The translations under genes and the position numbers were made by a program. Positions 9,647 through 15,641 of a stretch of 18,877 nt of DNA are shown in pieces. The stretch covers positions 445 to 19,321 of the forward strand of contig DDYF01000061.1 of NCBI GenBank assembly GCA_002347645.1, written 5' to 3'. How positions within the stretch are numbered: the first letter of the stretch is position 1; each line of letters opens with the position of its first letter. Below the pieces are notes generated by a model. It had not been told where the DNA came from, searched no databases, and saw nothing but the letters and a program-made list of their open reading frames with translations. This DNA is from Thermoleophilia bacterium UBA2241. GTDB lineage: Bacteria > Actinomycetota > Thermoleophilia > UBA2241.

Positions 9647-10118
9647 GGTCGGGCAGGGCTACGACGCCCACCGCTTCGCCCCCGGCCGGCGGCTCGTCCT
9701 TGCCGGCGCCGAGATCGAGCATCCCCTGGGACTCGCGGGGCACTCCGACGCCGACGTCGCGACGCACGCGCTGATGGACGCCCTGCTCGGTGCGGCGGCG
9801 TTGGGCGACATCGGCGCGCTCTTCCCCGACGACGACGCTCAGTACTCGGGAGCCTCGAGCCTCGAGTTGCTGCGCCGTGTGTCGGGGCGGATGCGCGACG
9901 CCGGGTGGGCCGTCGTGAACGTCGACGTGACCATCGTCTGTCAGGAGCCGCGCCTGGCGCCTCACAGGGAGGCGATGCGCGCGAATCTCGCCGCCGCGCT
10001 CGGCGTGCCGGTCGACGCGGTCGGCGTCAAGGCGACGACGACCGAGGGCATGGGGTTCGAAGGACGCGGTGAGGGCATCGCGGCGAGCGCCGTGTGCCTG
10101 GTGCGGCGCAAGGACTGA
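9603..10118 (+). CDS. ispF: 2-C-methyl-D-erythritol 2,4-cyclodiphosphate synthase
   Basis: IspF makes MEcPP with release of CMP, a later MEP step. Zinc ligands are visible in GYDAHRF (D and H) and in ATHALMDALLG (H). The signature KATTTEGMGFEGRGEGIAA is complete. The start is a problem. The only ATG, GTG or TTG in frame before the conserved FRVGQGYDAHRF is TTG 9603, which overlaps ispD by 44 nt, lacks a clear ribosome binding site and gives 171 residues. An ACG at 9639 has GGGAGG 9 nt upstream and would give 159 residues beginning exactly where IspF proteins normally begin. The coordinates given use the TTG. The end and the identity are firm. Confidence 0.95.
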   Translation: MPGRCCRGRPKPTFRVGQGYDAHRFAPGRRLVLAGAEIEHPLGLAGHSDADVATHALMDALLGAAALGDIGALFPDDDAQYSGASSLELLRRVSGRMRDAGWAVVNVDVTIVCQEPRLAPHREAMRANLAAALGVPVDAVGVKATTTEGMGFEGRGEGIAASAVCLVRRKD

Positions 10119-10135
10119 GCGCGGGGCGGAGACGG

Positions 10136-10154
10136 CGTCGCGAAGACCGCGACG
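10136..10154 (+). terminator. Candidate terminator hairpin after ispF
   Basis: CGTCGCG (10136-10142) and CGCGACG (10148-10154) form a perfect 7-bp stem with a 5-nt loop, starting 17 bases after the ispF stop. There is no U-tract, as is often the case in GC-rich actinobacteria. It lies between convergent genes, where a terminator is expected. Confidence 0.4.
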
Positions 10155-10230
10155 GGGAGATCGCCGGCGCGGGCGGTGAGGTCGCGGGCCCGCGGGCTAG
10201 AGCAGCCGCGAGCGCGCGCAGGGACCGCCC

Positions 10231-10437
10231 TCAGCTCTTCTCGTCGTCCTTGCCCTTCTCGATCTGAGCCTGATCGGAGTCCTCGACCTCGTCGGGGTTC
10301 TCCTCGTTCAGGCCCTTCTTGAAGCCGCGGATGCTCTGGCCGAGCCCTCTGCCCAGCTTGGGAAGGCGCGTGGCGCCGAAGAGCAGCAGGACGATCGCCA
10401 GGATGATGAGAAGTTCAGGTCCGCCGAGGTTGGGCAT
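10231..10437 (-). CDS. tatA: Sec-independent protein translocase subunit TatA
   Basis: A 68-residue TatA protein that forms the size-adaptable pore of the twin-arginine translocase, which exports folded proteins including cofactor-loaded molybdoenzymes. It has a short N-terminus, one membrane helix (about 8-21), the FGATRLPKLGRGLG hinge and amphipathic helix (20-33), and a highly charged C-terminal tail rich in Glu, Asp and Lys. Length and layout match actinobacterial TatA rather than the longer TatB. No tatB or tatC is adjacent. It lies 104 nt after mobAB on the same strand, but a hairpin and a promoter-like sequence lie between them, so it may be transcribed on its own. Confidence 0.92.
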   Translation of the reverse strand: MPNLGGPELLIILAIVLLLFGATRLPKLGRGLGQSIRGFKKGLNEENPDEVEDSDQAQIEKGKDDEKS

Positions 10438-10472
10438 GTGGCTCTCTCGCTCCGTGTCGATGCCGTGGACAG

Positions 10473-10501
10473 ACTCTACGGCCTCCCGTGACCTCGCGCA
10501 A
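10473..10501 (-). promoter_or_regulatory. Candidate promoter of tatA
   Basis: On the minus strand TTGCGC (10501-10496) and TAGAGT (10478-10473) are spaced by 17 nt. The TTG core and the TANANT pattern are kept. Transcription would start close to 30 nt before the tatA ATG at 10437, leaving room for a GAGAG ribosome binding site. Confidence 0.4.
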
Positions 10502-10514
10502 GATGACGGCGACC

Positions 10515-10536
10515 GGCTCCCCGCCCGCCGGGAGCT
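10515..10536 (-). terminator. Candidate terminator hairpin between mobAB and tatA
   Basis: GCTCCC (10516-10521) pairs with GGGAGC (10530-10535) around an 8-nt loop, extendable by one G-U pair. It begins about 5 bases after the mobAB stop on the minus strand and lies just upstream of the tatA promoter candidate. It has no U-tract. Confidence 0.4.
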
Positions 10537-10541
10537 GACCC

Positions 10542-11708
10542 TCAGTACGAGCGCAGCGTCTCGAGTCGCGCCGCCAGGAAGCGCGCCACGCCGGCCGCGT
10601 CGTCGAGACCGAAGCGGTGCTCGTGCTCGAGGGGCGTATCGGTGATCAGGGCCATCGCCTCGCCGGGCGCGCAGAGCGGCGTCGTGTGGCCGGCCCCGGC
10701 GCGGAAGAGCTCGACCATGTGTGGCGCCGTGCGCTTGTAGCCCTCGGCGACGACCAGGTCGAACCCGGCGAAGAAGCGCCGGGCGATCTCGGCGAGGGGG
10801 ACCTCCTCCCCGAGGCGGGCGACGAAGGCGAGCTTGCGAGGCGAGGAGACCACATAGGCGTCGGCGCCGGCCTGGCCGTGGCGCCAGGAGTCCTTGCCGG
10901 GGTGGTCGATGTCGAAACTGTGCGCGTCGTGCTTCACGGTGCCGACGCGCAGGCCCAGCGCCCGCAGCTCGGGGATGAGCTTCTCGATGAAGGTCGTCTT
11001 GCCGCTGTCGCTCTTGGCGACCACGGCGACGAGGGCGGGCGCGGCCGCGCCGGCCTCGGCCGGCCGGGCCGCGCCCGCCTCCGCGCGGGCCTGGGCGAAG
11101 TCGTCCATGGTGTTGATGTTACGGAAGGGCGACGCATCGGCAAAGCCGACCTCCGCGACGCGCACGATGGGGAGGATCTCGATGATGCTGTGCCGTCCCG
11201 TTTCGAGCAGCGCCGCCATCGGCTTGAGGCACGCCGGTCCGTACACCGCAAACAGCGGCTCGTGGTGCTCGCCGACCTTCGGGATGGCGACGTCGTTCCC
11301 TCGCGCTGCGGCGAGCACTCTCGCGAGTGCATCGGATTCGGGAAAGGCGAGGTCCACGGCCATGGCGAACAGCGGGGCCCGCACCTCGGCGAGGGTGGTC
11401 GCGATACCCGCGAGCGGCGACGCGCCTGGCCACGCATCGCGCAGCACCTCCGCGTTGCCGGCGTCACCGACGTCGACGTCCTGGCCGCCGGCGAGGGAGA
11501 CGATGACCCGGTCGAAGCGCCGACGCAGGAACGCGAGGTTGCGGTGGAGCAAGGTGGCGCCTTCGAGGACGAGGAAGCGTTTGTCGACGCCGGCGCGCCG
11601 GCCGCTGCCGCCGGCGAGCAGGACGGCGGTGTGCACGTGCGTGTCGTCGGGCTCGGGCATCCGATCGCGCGGCGCGTCCCGGCCGGCCTCGTCAGGCGGG
11701 GTAGACAT
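10542..11708 (-). CDS. mobAB: MobA-MobB fusion, molybdenum cofactor guanylyltransferase with GTP-binding partner
   Basis: A 388-residue fusion. Residues about 26-210 are MobA, which attaches GMP from GTP to molybdopterin to make MGD. It has the loop LAGGSGRRAGVDKR (31-44), SPLAGI (97-102) and the catalytic-strand Asp in AMAVDLAF (115-122). The usual RMG of the loop is RAG here. After an Ala/Glu-rich linker (about 208-224), residues 225-388 are MobB, with the P-loop AKSDSGKTTF (231-240), the GTVKHDAHSFDID segment (256-268) and FDLVVAEGYKR (316-326). MobB is thought to hand nucleotide or cofactor to MobA. The start is uncertain. ATG 11708 overlaps the modC stop by 17 nt and is used here; ATG 11662 would also retain both domains. 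Placement right after modABC links uptake with cofactor maturation. Confidence 0.93.
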   Translation of the reverse strand: MSTPPDEAGRDAPRDRMPEPDDTHVHTAVLLAGGSGRRAGVDKRFLVLEGATLLHRNLAFLRRRFDRVIVSLAGGQDVDVGDAGNAEVLRDAWPGASPLAGIATTLAEVRAPLFAMAVDLAFPESDALARVLAAARGNDVAIPKVGEHHEPLFAVYGPACLKPMAALLETGRHSIIEILPIVRVAEVGFADASPFRNINTMDDFAQARAEAGAARPAEAGAAAPALVAVVAKSDSGKTTFIEKLIPELRALGLRVGTVKHDAHSFDIDHPGKDSWRHGQAGADAYVVSSPRKLAFVARLGEEVPLAEIARRFFAGFDLVVAEGYKRTAPHMVELFRAGAGHTTPLCAPGEAMALITDTPLEHEHRFGLDDAAGVARFLAARLETLRSY

Positions 11709-12753
11709 CGACCTCGGTCGCCTTGACCGACGCATGGACGGGCACGCCTTCAACGAGGTGGAGTGCGGCCACGGCCGCCGGCGTGACTTCGGCAACGATG
11801 GGCGGCACGCCTGCCACGTGCACCCGGATGCGCTCGCCGGCGACGTCGAGCGCCGCGACCGTGCCCGACCACACGTTGCGCGGCGAGCCTTCGGGATGCG
11901 TGCGGTGGAGGCTCACGGCGCGGGGCGGGATCACGACGTAGACGTCGCCCTCGACCGGCACCCGGTCGGCTGCCACGATGCGCCCGCCGTCCCGGAGGTC
12001 GATCCGCGCGCCGGTCGCCCGGCCGCGGTAGAGGTTGAGGCCGATGAGGTCGGCCACGTACCGCGACCGCGGTCGCGACGCGAGCTCTCCCGGGGCGCCG
12101 CGCTGGACGACCCGCCCGCCTTCGAGCACGACGAGCTGGTCGGCCAGCGTCATCGCCTCGACCGGGTCGTGAGTGACCACGAGACAGATGCCCTCGAAGG
12201 ACGCGAGGTGCCGGGCCAGCTCCCGCCTGAGCTCGGCTCGGGCGCCCGCGTCCATAGCGGCGAGCGGCTCGTCCAGCAGCAGAAGCCGCGGCCGGGTGGC
12301 GAGCGCGCGCGCGAGCGCCACGCGCTGGGCCTGGCCGCCCGAGAGCGCCTTCGGGCGCTCGTGGGCGCACCCGGGCGCGAGGTCGACGCGCGCGAGCCAT
12401 CGCGCGGCCTCTTCGCGCGCCGCCCGGCGCCCGGCGCCGCGGGTCCGCAGGCCGAAGGCGACGTTGTCGAGGACGGAGAGGTGCGGGAAGAGCAGGTAGT
12501 CCTGGAACACCACCCCGATCGGGCGCTGGTCCGTCGGCACGCGCACACCCTGGTCCACGTCCTCAAGGGTCGTGCCGTCCAGGACGACGCGCCCGCGCGC
12601 CAAAGGGATGAGTCCGGCGAGGGCGCGGAGGAGTGTGGTCTTGCCGGCCGCGTTCGGACCCAGCAGCACGACCACCTGGTCGCCGGCGACCTCGAGCGTC
12701 GCGTCCAGGGCAAGCGTCCCCTTCACCAGCTCCACGCGTGCGTGCAGGCTCAC
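11692..12753 (-). CDS. modC: Molybdate ABC transporter ATP-binding protein ModC
   Basis: The cytoplasmic ATPase that drives molybdate uptake, 353 residues from GTG 12753. It shows Walker A GPNAAGKT (32-39), Q-loop VFQDY (82-86), signature LSGGQ (137-141), Walker B LLLLDE (157-162) and the switch histidine in VVTHD (192-196). The C-terminal third (from about 270) is a TOBE-type oxyanion-binding region, reading VWSGTVAAL and ending in ATEVDVYP, which marks ModC/CysA-like proteins. I choose the GTG because the family begins with a short strand at this point and because the next in-frame start upstream (12816) would overlap modB with unconserved residues. It begins 37 nt after the modB stop, and its own end overlaps mobAB by 17 nt. 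Confidence 0.94.
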   Translation of the reverse strand: MSLHARVELVKGTLALDATLEVAGDQVVVLLGPNAAGKTTLLRALAGLIPLARGRVVLDGTTLEDVDQGVRVPTDQRPIGVVFQDYLLFPHLSVLDNVAFGLRTRGAGRRAAREEAARWLARVDLAPGCAHERPKALSGGQAQRVALARALATRPRLLLLDEPLAAMDAGARAELRRELARHLASFEGICLVVTHDPVEAMTLADQLVVLEGGRVVQRGAPGELASRPRSRYVADLIGLNLYRGRATGARIDLRDGGRIVAADRVPVEGDVYVVIPPRAVSLHRTHPEGSPRNVWSGTVAALDVAGERIRVHVAGVPPIVAEVTPAAVAALHLVEGVPVHASVKATEVDVYPA

Positions 12754-12790
12754 GACCGGCGGCTCTCGTTGCGGACGTCGACGGAGGCGA

Positions 12791-13732
12791 TCATCGCGAG
12801 GGGAACCAGCGGCCACGCAGGCCGACGAGGACGACGAGCGAGATGGCGAGCATCACGAGACTCAAGGTCACGGCCGTGTCGACGTTGTTCTGCAGCGCGA
12901 GGTAGACGGCCAGCGGCATGGTCTGCGTCGCGCCGGGCAGGTTTCCGGCGAAGGTGATCGTCGCGCCGAACTCCCCCAGCGCCCGCGCCCAGCAGAGTGC
13001 GGCGCCGGCGCCGAGCGACGGCGCGATGAGCGGCAGGGTCACCCGGCGGAAGGTCGTCCATCGTCCGGCGCCCAGCGTGGCCGCGGCGTCCTCGTACCTG
13101 CGGTCCATCCCCCGGAGACCAGCCTCCACGGTGATCACGAGAAAGGGCATGGCGACGAACGTCTCGGCGAGGATCGCCCCGGCCGTGGAGAACGGCAGGG
13201 TGATGCCCACGAGACCATCCAGCCAGCGGCCGGCGAGACCGTTGCGGCCGAAGGCCAGCAGCAGCGCGACGCCGCCGACGACCGGCGGCAGCACCATGGG
13301 CAGCAGCACGACGGCGCGCACGACGTCGCGCCCGCGGAACCGTAGGCGCGCGAGCAGCCAAGCGAGCGGCACGCCGAAGAGCAGCGACAACCCTACGGCG
13401 CCCAGCGAGCAGATGAGCGAGAGACGGAGGGCGGTGAGCACGCCCGGCGCGCTGAGGGCGGCCGGGAGGCTGCCCCACGGAGCACGGGCGACGAGTGCGA
13501 CCAGCGGCAGGGTCAGAAAGGCGACGGCGACGACGGCGAGAGGGAGGAAGCCGGCCGGCGCCCGCCTGGTCCGGCGGACGGGCGGCGCCGGCTGCACCGG
13601 TCGCCCGGTGGCTTCGGAGAGCGGCGGCTCCGGCGGCCGCTCGGCCGTCAGGGTGCCGCCGGTTACCACGGCCAGGTTCGCCGCCGACTCTGGCCCGTGC
13701 TTGGGGGTCAGAGGCGTGCCGCTGCTCGTCAT
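12791..13732 (-). CDS. modB: Molybdate ABC transporter permease ModB, with a long N-terminal extension
   Basis: The membrane subunit of the molybdate transporter. The 313-residue product has about six hydrophobic segments from residue 61 onward. The permease EAA loop is EDAAATLGAGRWTTFRRVTL (214-233), followed by PLIAPSLGAG, which docks on ModC. The family is usually about 220-270 residues. Here residues 1-60 form a Pro, Arg and Ser-rich, probably disordered cytoplasmic extension. Since ATG 13732 is only 19 nt after the modA stop, the spacing supports this start, and no strong internal start with a ribosome binding site is obvious nearer the first helix. Confidence 0.93.
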   Translation of the reverse strand: MTSSGTPLTPKHGPESAANLAVVTGGTLTAERPPEPPLSEATGRPVQPAPPVRRTRRAPAGFLPLAVVAVAFLTLPLVALVARAPWGSLPAALSAPGVLTALRLSLICSLGAVGLSLLFGVPLAWLLARLRFRGRDVVRAVVLLPMVLPPVVGGVALLLAFGRNGLAGRWLDGLVGITLPFSTAGAILAETFVAMPFLVITVEAGLRGMDRRYEDAAATLGAGRWTTFRRVTLPLIAPSLGAGAALCWARALGEFGATITFAGNLPGATQTMPLAVYLALQNNVDTAVTLSLVMLAISLVVLVGLRGRWFPSR

Positions 13733-13751
13733 GGTGGTCCCGGGGCTCCGG

Positions 13752-14609
13752 TCACGATGGTCCCGGCGGCAGGAATCCGTAGTCCTGGAGGACCTGCCGG
13801 CCTTGGCTCGAGAGGATGAAGTCGACGAAGGCCCGCGCCGCGTCCGCGTTCTCGCTCGCCGTGACGACGGCGATCGGATACGTCGCGACCACGTTCATCT
13901 CCTCGGGGATCTCGACGCCGTCGATCTCGCCCAGGGCCGCCGCGACGTCCGTGACGTAGGCGATGCCGGCGTCGGCCTCGCCCAGCGAGACCTTCGTCAC
14001 CACTCCCTTGACGCTCTCCTCGAGGGAGACAGGACGCACGGTCACGCCGGCGTCGTCCAGGATCTCCTGCGCGTACTTGCCGGCCGGCACCTCGGGCGCG
14101 GCCAGGACCACCGTGAGGTCCTCGCGGGCGAGGTCGTCCAGGCTCGTGATGCCATCGGGGTTCCCGGCGGCGACCGCGATCGCCAGCTTGTTGCCGGCGA
14201 AGATCTCGGAGGGGGTGGTCAGGTCGGCGACCGTGTCCATGGTCTTGGTGTCGGCCGTCGCCAGCACATCAGCCGGGGCGGCCTGCTGGAGTTGCGCGAC
14301 CAGCTGCTGGCTGCCGGCAAAGCTGAAGACGACCGTGATGTCCGGATGGGCGGCGGTGAACTCCTCGCCGAGCGCGGTGAAGGCGTCGGTGAGCGACGCA
14401 GCCGCGAACACCGTGAGGTCGACTCGTCCCGCTTCCCCGCCTCCGCACCCCGGAGCGAGCGGGAGCGCCAGGAGGGCGATGGCCAGGAGCACGAGCGTCC
14501 TGCGGAGCGCCGGTCGCGGAAGTCGCGGTCCGGCGGACCGGCCAAGGCGTGGTCTGCTCTCGTGGTGCGAGTTTGCGCGCGCCGCGCGCAGGGTTGGGTC
14601 GACCTTCAC
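13752..14609 (-). CDS. modA: Molybdate-binding lipoprotein ModA
   Basis: The extracytoplasmic molybdate receptor, 285 residues. The start GTG 14609 is well supported by AAAGGAG 7 nt upstream. A long basic n-region (1-37) precedes a hydrophobic stretch (38-52) and a lipobox-like LAPGC with C55 as the predicted lipidated residue. The -3 to -1 residues A-P-G are less typical than L-A-G. The mature protein shows the family motifs FAAASLTDAF (68-77), SFAGSQQL (96-103), PAGKYA (175-180) and IAYVTD (216-221); S72, S100 and Y218 are likely oxyanion contacts. It is the first gene of modA-modB-modC-mobAB and is preceded by the structured RNA leader described separately. Confidence 0.95.
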   Translation of the reverse strand: MKVDPTLRAARANSHHESRPRLGRSAGPRLPRPALRRTLVLLAIALLALPLAPGCGGGEAGRVDLTVFAAASLTDAFTALGEEFTAAHPDITVVFSFAGSQQLVAQLQQAAPADVLATADTKTMDTVADLTTPSEIFAGNKLAIAVAAGNPDGITSLDDLAREDLTVVLAAPEVPAGKYAQEILDDAGVTVRPVSLEESVKGVVTKVSLGEADAGIAYVTDVAAALGEIDGVEIPEEMNVVATYPIAVVTASENADAARAFVDFILSSQGRQVLQDYGFLPPGPS

Positions 14610-14622
14610 TGCCAGGCTCCTT

Positions 14623-14762
14623 TCCAAGCACGGGGAGGTCCGGGCGTTTCCGCTCCGGGCCCACGACGGCACTTCGGCGTGCCGTCCCACGGTCTGTCCG
14701 TGGTACGGCCCTGCGTCCGTAGCGATCGCCGTAGGCGCGCAGGGCTTGGAGTCGTGCTTGAA
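14623..14762 (-). ncRNA. Structured leader RNA of the mod operon, candidate Moco/Tuco-type riboswitch
   Basis: Read on the minus strand, this 140-nt stretch can form a closed junction. P1 is 10 bp, pairing 14753-14762 with 14623-14632 (nine Watson-Crick pairs and one G-U). P2 is 8 bp, 14738-14745 with 14708-14715, with a 22-nt loop. P3 is 6 bp, 14698-14703 with 14687-14692, loop ACAGA. P4 is 8 bp, 14679-14686 with 14665-14672, and directly abuts P3. P5 is 7 bp with a bulged A, 14651-14658 with 14640-14646, closed by a GAAA tetraloop. The modA ribosome binding site AAGGAG (14617-14622) follows P1 without a gap. A CCUCC segment lies between P5 and P1. Moco RNAs are known upstream of molybdate transport and cofactor genes, so the context fits. 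Family membership is an inference; the pairing is directly visible. Confidence 0.6.
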
Positions 14763-14825
14763 GCCTACCACTGCCGTGGCGCCCGTGCGCCGCGCCGCCT
14801 GGCTTCGACGGGTAGACGGCACGCT

Positions 14826-15440
14826 CTAGGGCGCGCGGTACGCGCGGATCACGCGGGTCTCGGTCACGATGGCGTCGATCGCGACGTCGTGCGGCTCGAC
14901 CGGCAGGTCGTCCACGACCTGGACCTCGAAGGCGAGCGCGAGGCGAGGGGTGCCCGGCGTCAGGCGCCGCAGGAAGGCGTCGTAGAACCCGCCGCCGTAG
15001 CCGCAGCGTTCGCCGCCGACGGAGAACGCGACGCCCGGCACCACGACGACGTCGAGGCGTTCGGGGCCGACGACCGGGAGGTCGTCGCGCGGCTCGGGGA
15101 TGCCCCATCGCCCCGGCGCCAGGTCGGTCTGCGGGTCTGCGACCAGCACGGCCTCGAGAAGGCGTGGGCCGCGGACGCGTGGCAGCGCGACCGTCACGCC
15201 GCGCCGCAGGAAGGAGCGTACCAGCGCGTCCGTGTCGACCTCGCTGCGGAACGAGGCGAAGAGCATCGCCGAGCTCGCGTCGCACAGCTCGGGCAGACCG
15301 GCCGCGCGCGCGCAGACGAGTGTGCTGAGGCGCGCGCGCTCGGCGGCCGGCAGCGCGTCGCGAGCCGCCAGGACGCGCGCGCGGACCGCGCGCTTGGCGC
15401 CCGCCCGCCCGCGCGCCTGCTCGTCGTCTGCGGGGTGCAC
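14826..15440 (-). CDS. 5-formyltetrahydrofolate cyclo-ligase family protein
   Basis: A 204-residue protein of the family that converts 5-formyl-THF to 5,10-methenyl-THF with ATP, salvaging folate in the cytosol. Basic residues at the N-terminus (K16, R18, R20) are typical. The segment PGVAFSVGGERCGYGGGFYD (135-154) contains the hallmark nucleotide-binding GYGGG(F/Y)YD, and RWGIPEP (111-117) is the second conserved motif. Where the family usually has FD and RLGYGG, this protein has FS (140) and RCGYGG (145-150), a mild departure. The start GTG 15440 follows a GAAGGG ribosome binding site 8 nt upstream. The gene lies upstream of modA on the same strand, separated by the leader RNA, and is divergent from the GGDEF gene. 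Confidence 0.88.
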   Translation of the reverse strand: MHPADDEQARGRAGAKRAVRARVLAARDALPAAERARLSTLVCARAAGLPELCDASSAMLFASFRSEVDTDALVRSFLRRGVTVALPRVRGPRLLEAVLVADPQTDLAPGRWGIPEPRDDLPVVGPERLDVVVVPGVAFSVGGERCGYGGGFYDAFLRRLTPGTPRLALAFEVQVVDDLPVEPHDVAIDAIVTETRVIRAYRAP

Positions 15441-15544
15441 GGCGCCGCCCTTCGACGTTCGACGAGGCCGGCCGTCGCTCCCGCTCGTCCACAGCGCAGG
15501 CAACGCTTCGCGCGCCGCGGGCCGGGGAGGCCGGGTATCAAGGC

Positions 15545-15557
15545 CCTATAGTATAGG
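15545..15557. promoter_or_regulatory. Symmetrical divergent -10 element
   Basis: CCTATAGTATAGG is a perfect inverted repeat around a central base. It holds TATAGT on the plus strand (15547-15552) and TATACT on the minus strand (15555-15550), each 5 of 6 to TATAAT. It would drive the GGDEF gene (leader of about 80 nt) and the folate gene (about 100 nt) from overlapping sites, so only one polymerase could bind at a time. No good -35 is seen on either side. Confidence 0.55.
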
Positions 15558-15587
15558 CAGCCGCCGCCGCGGGCTTTGGCGGCTGCC
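15556..15587. promoter_or_regulatory. Perfect 10-bp inverted repeat next to the divergent promoter
   Basis: GGCAGCCGCC (15556-15565) and GGCGGCTGCC (15578-15587) are exact reverse complements with a 12-nt centre. They overlap the downstream edge of the shared -10. This could be an operator controlling both genes or a hairpin at the start of the GGDEF mRNA. Confidence 0.5.
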
Positions 15588-15641
15588 GAGAACGATCGAT
15601 CTGCGATGCCGGCCGGGCCCCAACCGGCGAAGGGAGAGAGG

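Noticed and set aside
9600..10118. Bifunctional IspDF fusion
   Set aside because: The two domains lie in different frames with an ispD stop at 9644-9646. Without evidence of a frameshift or sequencing error they are treated as separate genes.
14763..14825. Separate promoter just upstream of the mod leader RNA
   Set aside because: TAGGCT near 14764 fits TANNNT, but transcription from it would begin inside the 5' arm of P1 and destroy the closing stem. No other candidate is convincing, so read-through from the folate gene promoter remains possible.
12918..15551. 877-codon plus-strand frame opposite modB, modA and the folate gene
   Set aside because: It crosses three well-supported minus-strand genes and the structured leader, has low-complexity Arg/Ser/Ala content and no recognisable motif.
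15576..15641. Upstream starts (TTG 15576, ATG 15606) for the GGDEF gene
   Set aside because: They lie in or just after the inverted repeat close to the predicted transcription start and have no ribosome binding site, while GTG 15642 has AAGGGAG in front.
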